Below are positions 45,471-57,016 of a stretch of 64,000 nt of DNA, in pieces. Made by a program: the position numbers and the translations under genes. Position 1 is the stretch's first letter. Each line of letters opens with the position of its first letter. The DNA lies in assembly GCA_907163375.1 (NCBI GenBank), contig CAJQUW010001755.1, forward strand, positions 87,598 to 151,597, read 5' to 3'. The notes beneath the pieces were generated by a model that ran no database searches, was not told where the DNA came from, and saw nothing but the letters and a program-made list of their open reading frames with translations. Origin of the DNA: Prostheceraeus crozeri (lineage: Eukaryota > Platyhelminthes > Polycladida > Euryleptidae).

Positions 45471-46635
45471 ATATTCCATCAATGATAATCACAAATAGGC
45501 CCTACATCAGAATCAGAGCATACATCACAAGTGAAATAAGAACAGAAGTCATAAAGTCACAAAACGGTTTGAAATGCGTACGACCACAACAGGAAAGTAG
45601 TTTTGCCGTCTAACTGTTTTGTATAACGGGATTGACAGTCGACTAATTCCAAAATGCATCAGTGCATTTAGGCGATGTTCAGGATTGTGCACTTCATTTA
45701 TCAATTTTATATCAATATCGTAAATGTAAAACAAATTATTAGATTTTGAATATTCAACAAAACTTGTTTCTTCCCAACACAACATAATCACGTCAAACCA
45801 AAGCATCTTCACGTCAATCAGTAGCAATGACAGTGTAAGAGTGCGTGTGTTTGTGAGAGAGAAAGCAAGTATGCCTGTGAAAACGATGAAGGACGACGGG
45901 CGCGGCACAGAAGTCAATGGCAATTGGAGATCGCACAATTCGTGACATTCCCATTCCGATAGTTCAGAAAATGATCCCCGCAACCTTCAGAAGAACGATA
46001 TTTGTCATATATCTTCAATTCCGCTGTCGTGGAAACGATGGTCCCTAATGATACATGATATACTTTGATTTACACGTACGCACGCTTCTATTGTGGAAGT
46101 AGCTGTGACTCCCTTAGAGTTAGATGGGCGAATTGATTAGAGCATCATTTATTGCTTCGAAAAATTTCATCTTTCGAGATTTAGAATTTTAAGTATATGC
46201 CACGGCATATTAATTTTCAATTCCGGCGACAAGGGTGCGCAACCAATTGTGGATGAAGCGCTGCTGTTCCACATATCTAGTTCGGCATCAGTTGAAGCCA
46301 ACAAACAAAGCAAGATATCTTCTCCCATTCAGCCATTAATTAACATTAAGTAGCATTTCAATGATTGTTGGAAACTATCATCAATTTCTCAATGACGATG
46401 TTTTCATCGGAATATATTTCCTGATAGCTAAGAGATAAAACTGTGTCTCATCTACTCAGTCATGAATTTCATTGGCAAACTTACAGCGCTGGAGGAAGAA
46501 ATTCATGACAGTTTACGAAATCAATTCTGTGAAATTATTGAAGTGACATTACATAGGCCGAAATTTATATTGAGTGAAAAATCACTTCAATCATTGTCTA
46601 TCAATTTCGTACATTTACTGATGCATCATCATGAG
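45471..46635. other. Spacer sequence, no gene recognised
   Basis: A 144-codon open frame at 45,549-45,983 (-) and a 68-codon frame at 46,462-46,668 (+) show no family motif. The first contains a hydrophobic stretch but no convincing signal peptide. Confidence 0.4.
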
Positions 46636-46872
46636 CCTGTTTCACCATTGCTAGGAGCTCCTAATTGAAATCGACCTTACCGTAGCAGATTAGCCTACAA
46701 ATTATTTGTTTAGACAACTGATAATTCTAGGAGCATCCTAGAAAACCTATCAGCTACAGCTTGTAGAATATCTACAGATGAATTTATCTGTCTTGATGAG
46801 GCGGTCAGTCACTTCACATAACAATAGCTTTGATAGCCCTCGTCCAATCATGTCATGTGTGTCTTCACACAT

Positions 46873-46895
46873 NNNNNNNNNNNNNNNNNNNNNNN
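46873..46895. other. Assembly gap, 23 unknown bases
   Basis: A run of N. It breaks the physical link between the left part and the right arm, which matters for judging whether the inverted repeat is real. Confidence 0.99.
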
Positions 46896-47472
46896 CCACA
46901 CTTACATCCGTGCGCGCTACATGTCCGTTAGTGAATTAAGAGCTTATAGAATTCAGTTTCACCTTTTAGCATTGTTGTTAAAATTATCAGCGAATTCGCT
47001 CACAAAGTTTAGGAGACTATGAGTGTTCCTAGATCAATCGCCACTGTAAATCGACAGTAGCAGTGATGATAAGATGAACACTAGGAGTTATCATCGGCAC
47101 AATCCTAGGATTTATAGGAATAGAATCAACTTTGCAATTGATCCTAAAATGTTTAAGGAAGGGATCATAGATATTTGTCAATTCTTTTGTTAGAACACTT
47201 GCTTCACTTACCGTTCTATAGAGATGATCGCGACTGACACAGATTGAAGTAGCTGATAAACCTAGGGGCGAATATCTAGCAATCGATGATGAAACCAAAT
47301 TTATTGGAACAGATACAGTCCGTTTCATAAAAAGTGGATCATCATAAAATTTGACTAAATAAAGCATAAGTATGATACAGAAAGCATTTTTCATGTTATT
47401 TCATGTCCCTAATATATTTAAATGTCCTTATATAATCTGATAAGCTATGATACAGTAACGGTTCTTAAGAAG

Positions 47473-48263
47473 CTAATATTTTGTGGCCCTACCCTTATTG
47501 TCAATGACATTACCAATTCGTCTAGGCATTGTTTCGATGATATCGTTGATTTTTGACTGATCTAGCTTCCTGACTTCGTTGCGGTGGTGTTGGCAGCAGT
47601 CCTGATTGCTTTCAGCTAGAAATCTATCTCTTACCGGTTGAAAACAATACAAAGCACAAATGAACAATAACGTCCACAATGAACAAATGGCCGTCCACGC
47701 AAAACATCCAAACGTAGAGACCGCCTAATTTTGAGATTTGTTAAAGTTGATCCAAGTCTCTCGTTAACTGAGATGGCTGCACTAGACTCATCTATTTCTA
47801 AGTCCACTATTCGTAGAAGACTTATTGAGTCGAATTTCAAGAGCTGTAAGAGGCCCTCTCATCGAATTATCAGATCAGCATACAAAAAGACGTCTCAGAT
47901 GGGCAATGAGTCACTGTCACTGGCGAAATCAATGGGATCGGGTTGTCTGGTGTAATGAGGCATCAGTCCGTCTGAAGGATAGTGATGGTCGATAGAGATT
48001 ATGGATAAAATCTGATCAGGAAATTCCGAGACATTTACATCGCCCCCGGGAACAAGGTGGTGCGTGCGACTCTACTGATTTGGGCTGGCATTTGGACCAA
48101 TGGCCGCTCTGAACTTCACATACAGCAAGGAACTATGAATTCTGAACGCTATGTGAATGTTTTACGAATGAACATTGGCCAAATGACAGATGAACTTGAT
48201 GATCCATCGACTTGGTTATTTATGGATGATAATGCTACGTGTCACAGGAGCTATGGAACATGA
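47473..48263. pseudogene. Scrambled Tc1-like transposase relic
   Basis: On the plus strand, 47,731-48,263 gives broken pieces of a Tc1 transposase: ALDSSISKSTIRRRL (second helix-turn-helix), RVVWCNEASVRL (first catalytic site, D changed), LLIWAGIWTNGRSEL and WLFMDDNATCHRS (second D). The C-terminus lies upstream on the opposite strand (47,473-47,620, minus), with ETMPRRIGNVIDNKGRATKY, followed by an end-like CTAATATTTTGTGGCC. One part has therefore been inverted relative to the other, and frames change at least twice. It belongs to a lineage close to the element at 5,526-6,960, judging from the shared TKY ending and CTAATATTTTG end. Confidence 0.8.
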
Positions 48264-48717
48264 AGTCCAGTTAATCACATGTAGCAGTTACATTATTGTT
48301 GATGAATAATGGTGCTATACTGGCCCTGATTGACCGATTTTCTTTATTTTTGTTTTGCTTGATAGCTTTTGGCTTGCAGAACAACATATTACATAACAAA
48401 GGAAACAAATGTAATTTTATAAGAGTGAGGTATGATTTTGTGTAACATTGCTAAATGAAGATCAAATTATCTACTACTTTTTATCTATAACAGGAAAACA
48501 ACTCAATATTCATGCTTGAAATTCCCAACAATGATATTAGTAAGCACAACTGATATATCTTCCAAATTTCAGAGAAATTCGTTCAAGTTTGGCGGAGTTA
48601 GACAAAGTTGAAGTTAAGGCGATGTTTAAGGGTGATCCATTTTTTATGAAACAATCTGTAGTTATAGTCTTTTTATTGAAGAATTATCAGCTAAAAGCTC
48701 CTAGTAATGGTGAAACA

Positions 48718-50160
48718 GGTCCTATGGCATCAAACAGCAACTACATGTAAGCAAAATAAGCTCTACAGTGCACAAAATCAAATGAACAAGTAAACAGTTA
48801 TAAATCTCATACTATGGAAATGATTTTGCTTGAAATGGACTGGAACCCCAAGTATTTAAGTTTAAAAATTCCTGTCAATTGTATCAAAAACATTATTTTC
48901 TTTAATATGAGCAACTCTTCCAAAATATTAGATAGCTCAGAATGTCAACTGATTCAGTCACCGTCGATGAAGGGGAAGTTTATCATGGTAGGTTCGAGTT
49001 GTTTGCTTGTACTCAGTAAACATTTCAGTTTTCGATCACGCGTGCAACCAGCCAAAGTGGACTGCTGCATCGTTCCCCGAAGTATAGCTGAGGGGAAGGT
49101 TGTTGCTCTAGGAAACTATTAGTAGCTATGGAAACTGCTTCATTGGGTGCTTGAGTAACCGTGACAGTGTGAGTTTTAAAGGACGGGAGCTACTAATACC
49201 ATCTTCCTAATTTCGCGCACAAAGGGCTTAATAGCATGGATTTGTAGATCTTGAAACGATGAATACAAAAATCAAATTCTTGATTGTCACAGCCAGTCGC
49301 TTTCGGTTATAGGTAAGGTTAAAGGATTCCCATTGGAATCCAATGGCAAAAGTTTCTGGAAATCAGAACAATATGGAATTGCAATCAACTGATCATCGGT
49401 TTGCTCACTAATCATAGTAATAATAAGTGTTTTTTTCCAAAAATGGTAATCAAAGAAATGCAAAATCATCTTTACATAAATTAATAAGATATTTGTCTAC
49501 GCAGCTCGGCGTTAATGGAAGATGTAGTGAATGGAAAGAAAGTCTTTTTTCTCTTCAGAGTACGACACAGGTTGACCGTATAATGAAGGACATTGAAAAA
49601 CTGATGCATTGAACTATTTCATCTATCAGATTTGAGACATTACTTCAAATTGCTTTAGGCTACTGTTGTTTTTTTATACCACATTGTGTTGGTCAGGAAA
49701 ATGTCGCTTTATCCGTTCAATTGTATGCACAGTGAAAAACACAGCTTCTGTATGCTTTATAATAATCCCCTTCTTACAGTGTAGATCTGTATTGTGTTGA
49801 GTCGCAGTTTGGTACTGGAGAAGGAATATTAGTCTCATAGCTATCATTATGGACTATACAGTGATGAAGCACTCGATGTGGTCTTTACACTGTGGAGTCC
49901 AATTCGCAGAAGTACTGGCTCAAAAATATCTTTCCGATCGAAAGATCAACTTCTCGTACAACAGCCTAGTTACACTTAAAAATTCCTGCTAATTTTTTTG
50001 ACAGCTATGATGTTCCAGGTAAGACAGCATTGAGTTTTGCAGTTTGCAGTGAAAGTCTTCACGTTTGTTCCACAGTATGTCGGAGATTTTTATTTGATTA
50101 ATGCAGTTTCATGATATGCACATACATGAAGAAAATGATCTTCACAGTTTTTTTTATTAA
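48718..50160. other. Spacer with a small third copy of arm sequence
   Basis: Positions 49,180-49,410 repeat 26,279-26,460 joined directly to 26,815-26,880, in left-arm orientation and with the intervening 350 bp missing. The rest, including open frames at 48,814-49,122 and 49,427-49,612, has no recognisable features. Confidence 0.6.
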
Positions 50161-50167
50161 GTTTATG

Positions 50168-51185
50168 CTGTTCGATGAAAAGCGTTCAAGCGACACGCAC
50201 ATCGGATTGAAACAAGACTCATTTCACCATTGTTCGAGCAGCCTTATTTGCAACCTCAAATGTGTGACCCAGTAAAATCCCTGAGTGAATCAAAAAACAT
50301 TTGGCCTTTGCGATCAAGTGCTCTAAACTTGTGCAAAAGAAAAGATAGTGGAATCAGGTACAATATCACAAGATTGATCATCGACGGTAACAGAAATAGT
50401 TGCCATTTTGAATGATCAAACTATAGATTTTATCCTTGGAAAAGTAAAACAGGAAAATTTGTATGAATCAAGTTCTGTCAAAAATCTGGACATATTGTAA
50501 CGTTCTGAGGAAAGTTTCATTCTTACGTCCTCCAAAGATGCAAGTTTATATATTTCCAACATTTTGCCCATTTACATATCATGAAAATCAGTAGAATGTT
50601 TTAGTCGCTTCTGGCCGTGACAGATTTCATCATTTTGGTCATCGTTACACCAAAATCCAGACGGAAAAAATTTTCTACTCATTAATTCCTTATTGACGTT
50701 TGTAGAATTATTTATTTGAATCTGCATTTTCGAACTATTCCCACACCTAAATGGGGCTTAAATCAAGACGAGATCGGACGTTTCACATTGCAGCCTCATG
50801 TAGACTTAAGCTGCCGTTGCTGATACTGTCGCCAGCATAGAAGTGGATAATAGTATACCATAGACTTTCTAGGGTATTGTTGATTTCTATGGTCACCACT
50901 GACCATGATTTTGCGCACTACGTACGCACATTGTATAAATCATACTGTCAAACGCTATTGTTCCATTTAATATTGTCAATATTCCACATTCAGTCAGTGA
51001 TGATCAGTTGGTTGCAGTCTCATGTTTCTCTGATTTCCAGAAACTCCTAATTCATTTACTTAAATGATCTCACTTTCATTTGATAGCTAATATTTTTCTC
51101 CATCTGCTATCAGAGTCAAATCAGCCGTCTTGTGTGTAAACGAATTTCAATTTTCAGTCCAGGTGCTATAAATCTAGGAGTCCAT
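50168..51185 (+). repeat. Direct partner of 27,303-28,247
   Basis: Same orientation as the left copy, about 95 percent alike by eye. It carries an extra stretch of about 63 bp near 50,830 beginning CCAGCATAGAAGTGG, part of which (CTTTCTA, TTTCTATGG) resembles 63,520-63,560. It runs without a break into the right arm. Confidence 0.85.
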
Positions 51186-51589
51186 GTTCCATGTTTTGAC
51201 TTAATTTTGGCAATTTTGCTCATTTTGTAGAGGTTCTCAGACATCAAATACTGAATCATGTGACTCATTTCCACTTTTATATAGAAGTTGATGCTCTGAA
51301 CTCAGTCATGTTTCAAATATCATGGCATACTGATAAATAGTTTCTTTGCTGCAAAAGAAAATGTAAGAGAATTTCCAAGTGTTTCACAGTCCATAGATAT
51401 TTCTTGAATTTTGCCATTGGAATTCAATGGGAATCCTTTAACCTTCGGCCTACCTATTACCGAAGGCGACTGACTGTGATACTTAAGAATTTGACTTTTG
51501 TATTCATCGTTTCAAGATCTACAAATCCCTGCTATTAAGCCCTTTATGCGCGAAATTAGGAAGAAGGTGTCACTAGCTCCCGTCCTATT

Positions 51590-52330
51590 CCTGATCATGA
51601 GCTACTGATATTGAACAATTATCAAATTGGAAGTCCAGATCGTACTGCTAGGAAAGGTGGTGGAATATATGTTTGGACCACGGAATTTTTTCTTGTTGAA
51701 AAAGTTTCTCTATGCTCACTGGATCCGAATGTTGAGTCTTTTTTGTGTGTTAGCTACCGTTATTTCAAGTGGATTTATGTGACTTTGTACTTTCCTGATG
51801 GAGCCAAATTGAATCAAACTGAACAAACAAATGCGTGTGATCCTATTTCATTCATGATCGACGAGCAACATGAAAAGCATCCTCATCTTCCCGTCGTTTC
51901 TTTGGTGATTTCCATCATGTGAGGACCGTTCCACTGGAAATCAACTACGATTTGTGTATTTTTGTGCAAGTGCCAACTCGTGGCGAAGCCCTTTTGGATA
52001 AGGCTTTAATTCCTAGTAGTTTCTGTCACTATTTCTCGGATGAAGAAATTTTCCCTCCTATCGATTCTGGCGACCACTCTGCGATTCTTATTGCCCATCA
52101 TAAGAGACTTTTCCCTTCTCCGGTGTTACAATGTCCTGTATTTGATTTTCACCAGTCATATGTGGATCGTGGTGATCGAGTCTTACTTGAATGGCTTAAA
52201 TTGGGAATTCCTATGAATGGAAAGTGCCCAAATGATGCATGTAGTACCGTATACTTTACATAGTGTCGATAACCTCAGCCAATATTTCTGTAACTTTCGT
52301 TATGAAATATTCTTGACTCTGAGTATCAGT
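51590..52330 (+). pseudogene. LINE endonuclease relic, right-arm copy
   Basis: Reads NYQIGSPDRTARKGGGIYVW, the conserved glycine block of APE-type LINE endonucleases, then in a shifted frame VPTRGEALLDKALIP and PPIDSGDHSAIL (catalytic DH). The start of the linker towards the RT (VDNLSQYFCNF) opens the 117-codon frame 52,217-52,570. A frameshift lies near 51,915. The RT is absent. The mirrored copy at 25,540-26,275 has the same frameshift, showing that the damage predates the arm duplication. Confidence 0.75.
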
Positions 52331-52570
52331 TCACTACCACTGTTAGAAGAGCTCTGCACTGAGCAGCTTAGAATGAAAACTTGGCAGAACAGTGATACAA
52401 GATTCCATACTGTCCATCAAATCGTGCAATCCTTTGCGTGTACTATAATCACGGATAATACTGCAACTGATCGGATCGAAGTTTTTGTTGACATGAGATA
52501 TAAGAATGAAGTCAATTTATTTCGGGACGCACGATATCATCGCTATTCTCCGTGCCCCATTGTGACGTAG

Positions 52571-53104
52571 ATGTCATTGGATTCTCGATATTTGACAATT
52601 AGGAACACATGCCACACATCTTGCCGCTAACTGGAAGAGCATACCTGTTGCTATCAGATCATGGCGAAATAGGTTATTGGACAGAGAATAATGAGTGAAA
52701 CATATAGGTATGTGAATGTATAAGCTTCTATTGGATGCGTGATAAGGGGTAGCCAGCTACAGTAAATAACAGTTTCAACCTCGAAGCTGAATGGCCATTT
52801 TGTTTTGGCACGCACTCATCGATTCGTTAGTTGCAAGATTCATCAAAGCACGTCATCAGTGCAAAACGAGAAGCTATTTTCCAACCGGAATAACTCATGG
52901 TTCTTCAGGAAAATTCAACAATTTGAGGGCAGGCATTCACTGCAGCCTGCTAACACAGTAATTCCATCAAATATTATTCGGAGACATAGAAATTGATACT
53001 TAGAAGTATAAAAACTGATGTCGAACTCGCACTCGTACGTTGATGGTTGATGTTGATGTTCAAATTCTGCTACCATCCGAATTTTCTCATCAATTCATGC
53101 CATA
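52571..53104. other. Arm sequence, no gene seen
   Basis: Mirrors 24,762-25,289. Only the conserved but unrecognised 63-codon frame at 52,805-52,996 is present. Confidence 0.5.
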
Positions 53105-53300
53105 TACTCGGTTTAGTCAATAATCACTTAGACTTGACATCAGATATTTACGTCATTGATCCGGTATTGATTATGTGAATTGACATGAGTATGTAGGTGG
53201 CAGGTCAGTGAGTTTCATTTACATGTATTGTCATGCTTTATCGCAGCTATAAGACAACTTCAACGCCTGTCATATCTTGCAGATGAGTTATTCGCTTGAA

Positions 53301-54523
53301 ATGGACAATGCAGTTGCATACCAAAATTTCATTGAGTTTCTGAATCTAAAGTAAGTCCCACCGGATGAAATATTGCAGCCACAGAATTAGATTGTTTAAG
53401 CGTATTACTTTGCTAGAAGTGCAAACTGATTCAAAATAATGGCACGTGCAGGAACTTAATAAGTGAGCAAAGGAAATTTTTAATACCTTTCAGAGATAGG
53501 AAAAATCGTCGTGCGTCGCTTGTGGATTGCTCTAAATTCCTTTAAAATGCTCCGATCACCACGATTCCATCAGATTCGAAGAATTCAGACTATTGCGCAA
53601 AAGTTTCTCGATAATGTGGGGCCCTCCGATCATTATTAAAAAAGTTAGCAGGCGCATGAAAAAACGTTGACAAACTTCTCTGTAGAACTTGACATCGACT
53701 GTCTTTTTGCTGTGTGATCCGGTTGATAAGTCACTGAAACTTTGCACAATTTGGCGTATTTAATGTTGAACTGGCAGCTCATTGTTCGATTGCTATGGTA
53801 TTATGTCAGCAGATTGTGCCATTTCATTAACATTACATGTTCCAATGTTTCCTTTCTAGTAAAACAGAAGAATAGACCGTTCCTCGATTGGCGTGGCTGT
53901 CGTTCCAAACTGGAACTTTTCGAGACTTGATACCAATTCCTCGACAACATCATCACAGAAGAAGAAACACCATTAAAACTTTTATTCTTTTGAGTCGCAG
54001 GGAGTCATCTGAATGGCGATTTCCAGAAGAGAGTGCTCCAAGATAACTCAGAACAGGAACATCGCACGGTCGCTGTTCAATGTTGTCTGTCTGTCTTCTG
54101 GTACAGTAAAGGGATTGTCCATCTCGACATTTTGGACAAGTCGCGCACAATGAATGGCTCGTATTACAAAGACCTTTTAGAGACAATGTCCACAAAACTT
54201 TCGAGACGATCTGCGAAGAACTTACTTTATGACGATGCCCATATTCATACTGTTGCGATTGTGAAGGAAACGGTGTCTCAATTGAAGTTCCAGACCATTC
54301 AGCATCCTCCGTATTCACCAGTTCACCATCTGACTTCTGCCTCTTTCGTCATTTGAAGAAAACCTTACGAGGTCAGAAGTTTGATTCATCTTCTTAAGTG
54401 GAGCAGCATGTAAGACAAGTTCTTGATTCGCTGGGCGAGAGCTTTTTCAAGAATGCTTTCGAATACTTGGTGTTGAGATGGCGAAAATGTGTTGATCTGA
54501 ATGTATTCTATGTAGAAAAGTAA
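53301..54523 (+). pseudogene. Mariner transposase relic, right-arm copy
   Basis: Starts MDNAVAYQNFIEFLNLK at 53,301, is interrupted by foreign sequence, resumes at about 53,895 with SKLELFET, then VFWYSKGIVHLDILDKSRTM, LLYDDAHIHT and QHPPYSP. Unlike the left copy it continues uninterrupted through the C-terminus (LKKTLRGQKFDSS, VLDSLGESFFKNAFEYLV, ending LNVFYVEK at 54,523). It has the same ITEEET change at the first catalytic site as the left copy. Dead. Confidence 0.85.
53510..53760 (-). pseudogene. Possible second mariner fragment inside the first
   Basis: On the minus strand TVDVKFYREVCQRFFMRL resembles the mariner segment before the second catalytic D, and a neighbouring frame gives NDRRAPHYRETFAQ and ESDGIVVIG, similar to DNAPPH-type and NGIVVLGHP-type sequence. 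The pieces are short and in different frames, so this is a tentative relic of another mariner lineage within the replaced segment. Confidence 0.4.
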
Positions 54524-54685
54524 TATTAGAATCCAATCTTTATTCAGCTTCGTGTATAATACTGTATACAAGTTTGATTGTATTTTTGTTGCCTAAAAAT
54601 ATACATTACATTGGATAGCTACGGTCGTTTTGATATCTTCAATATTTCTTTTTGAGTCTAAGTGATTATTGACTGAACCACCTAG

Positions 54686-56084
54686 ATGACAAACTATAAC
54701 ATATGCAGTCTGGTGGGTGGAATCATGTGAAATTGCCTTCAAATTTGTTTGAATTAACAAAATCGGTTGACAGTAGGGGTGTTCGAGATTCGGGACGGAA
54801 TCGGGATCGGCACATGATTTGGGTGCGGGATCAAGGTTCAGGATGAGTGATCGGGATCGAGATGACAGCTCGGGATCGAGGTTCGGGACAACATTTACTT
54901 TCGGGAATCGGGATATCCCGAAACTTGCACTTGTCATATTTGACTTGCTGTTCAATCATAAGCATCACTACCAAGAAAAATCCGATTGACATCATGCAAA
55001 CAGCTAAGAGGATGACGCAATTATTCCCACCGTGCTTGTTGTTACTCGCATGAGACAGCCAGCGGGCATCAAGAGAATCAAAAGTTTCAGAGTCTTTTCT
55101 CTCCTTTCTTTCTTTTCGGTGTCAAAATCTTGAGAGGTAATTTACAAACAAGACCACAGCCCACGTCCACCTTACGAGATAAAGATAGACTCTGTAGCTA
55201 ACAAGTTCTTTATCAGATAATTATTGCGCCAGCACGTACGCAGCTTTTGGAATGAATTTGCACTCACACTTGCAAATACTCATGCAAAAACAAAGTCTTC
55301 TATTTGACATCTATGACCCGCTGGCTCTGTGTTTCGAGTGTCCACTTTCCACTTTGGACATATCACTGGTTGACCAAAAATTGCGCTGGAATTACAGTTA
55401 ATTGTGTTTTCAATTGCAATAAATGCACTCAATAATTTGCACATTAAGCATGCATAATATACAATTAGATACAATCAATTTATCCATATTCATTGCAATT
55501 TTCTTCAATTGTCTAAATTAATTGCAATTTTTTGATATGCACCGAAAAATTTATTGCAATTGTTTGAAGCTGAATTTATTGCAGTTCTAATTTCACAACA
55601 TTACTTCAGTTGGGTAAGCTCCTAAATTTTATTATACCGATGAGAATGTAATTTAAAAAAACGTGAAATTTCAGCCAAGAAAGCACAATAAGATCTCGAC
55701 TTTTTCATTAAGACGTATTATAATGAAGCTCATGAATTTCCGTTGATAATCACAATTAATTTCTGCTTAATTAAGATGCTGTTAGCAGATATTCATTCCT
55801 TTTGATATCCAACTTGCTTCATGCTGCTTATACAGGGCCCTCGGTAGCATATAAATTTACAAAATTTTAGCTTTTTAAAACTGCTCAAATACTTTTTTGG
55901 ACCGCAGGAAGGTACTCTCCGTAAAAAACTGAATCTTTTCATATAAAATTTTTTACTGTATAGGCCTACACATACTTGTTTGCGTCGACACTCTACCTAA
56001 TACTTACTACATGCATCAATGCAGATAATACATGTAGGCCTACTGAGCTTACATGTAGAAACATGATAAGATGTGATATGTTTT
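54686..56084. other. Arm sequence with simple repeats
   Basis: Mirrors 13,480-14,292 and 19,191-19,782. It holds the GGGATCGG-type simple repeat (54,775-54,925), the GCAATWAATT array (about 55,400-55,590) and the empty TA of the Tc1-LINE composite at 55,277-55,278. Confidence 0.6.
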
Positions 56085-56086
56085 TA

Positions 56087-56233
56087 CAGGATGCGGCATA
56101 AAATGTGAGACTAGATTTTAATGTAGCATAACTTTGTAATTATCCTTGCTATGACCCTGTTTGTTAATTTCTATTGGATAATTAGAAAATTATGCTACAT
56201 TGGAGTTAATCATATTTTTTATGCCGCACCCTG
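56087..56233. mobile_element. 147-bp palindromic MITE, right-arm copy
   Basis: Mirror of 13,332-13,478, with CAGGATGCGGCATAAAA and ATGCCGCACCCTG ends and TA on both sides. Confidence 0.92.
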
Positions 56234-56581
56234 TAACGGAAGCTAAATGAATTAAAAGCGTGAACAAATGAAATAGCGTATGAAGATCGGTGGCATGTAC
56301 CAAAGCAGCAGTACCAGAGCAATCGACTGTCATTTGACTGACAGGGATAAAAAGGTCGGAATGAGGCTCCGGGATCAGGATCATCCCGAACAGGCCTAGT
56401 AACTTGAATGTATTGGGCATGAAATTATATTGCGATTGGAGTTGAACATCCAGATTTATATTGAAATGGATATCATAGAATTACATGTGCAGTCTGGTGG
56501 ACTGATGAGGCTTTTAACGATGACAACTCTGCGTAACAATGATCCAGCCAGGAGCTGCTTCGGCTTTTTTCAAGCCAACTT

Positions 56582-57016
56582 CATTAGGTGACATGCCACA
56601 CGTAATTCACGCGTAATAACGGAACACCCCAAACATCCATGGTCAAAGACATTCTATTCTTCTGCGCGCGCACATACGCGCTGCAATAACAGTCATAAAT
56701 CATTTGATCTGATGCTGTTGAAACATATGGGGAATGTTTATGAATACGCGCGGCGATCGTTTATAGATTTCGCGTCGTCTACGGTTGTCTGCACTGTCAC
56801 TTGAACCACGGATGAACCGCTAAGCATGTTCTGCCTTCCCTGAGCATGAAATTGAGGTCCTATCACATTGTTTAGCCTCTGTTGCATGCAGACACATGAG
56901 ACGCAAAGTTAATATAACAGGACTGCCGACAGATGTTGCTGCAATGTCACGCATAGCCACGGATATTTAGGGTCATGTGTAATTACGCGTAATTGAGTGT
57001 GGCATGTCACCTAATG
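56582..57016. mobile_element. MITE with CATTAGGTGACATGCCACAC ends, right-arm copy
   Basis: The 20-bp ends are perfect inverted repeats here, and the left-arm copy (12,519-12,972) has a changed left end. ACGCGTAATT motifs lie inside both ends. Confidence 0.88.

Larger units (their letters stand above)
46636..48717. mobile_element. 2.1-kb element with CCTGTTTCACCATT ends
   Basis: CCTGTTTCACCATTGCTAGG at 46,636 is mirrored by CCTGTTTCACCATTACTAGG read inwards from about 48,717. Copies of CTAGGA and TCCTAG recur near 46,652, 46,727, 47,029, 47,075, 47,102 and 47,260, forming a subterminal array on the left side. Inside lies a damaged Tc1 transposase and an assembly gap. No clear target duplication. 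The open frame 47,029-47,394 (-) starts with a hydrophobic run but largely translates this array and is not supported as a gene. Confidence 0.6.
53107..54683 (+). mobile_element. Mariner relic, right-arm copy
   Basis: TA-flanked ends (53,105-53,106 and 54,684-54,685) share AGTCAATAATCACTTAGACT with the left copy. This copy is not split by element 2 but has lost about 320 bp of transposase N-terminal coding sequence, replaced by about 500 bp of other DNA (53,385-53,890). Confidence 0.88.

Noticed and set aside
47029-47394. 121-codon frame with a signal-peptide-like start
   Set aside because: Much of it overlaps the CTAGGA motif array of the surrounding element, and the hydrophobic start is common in AT-rich DNA.
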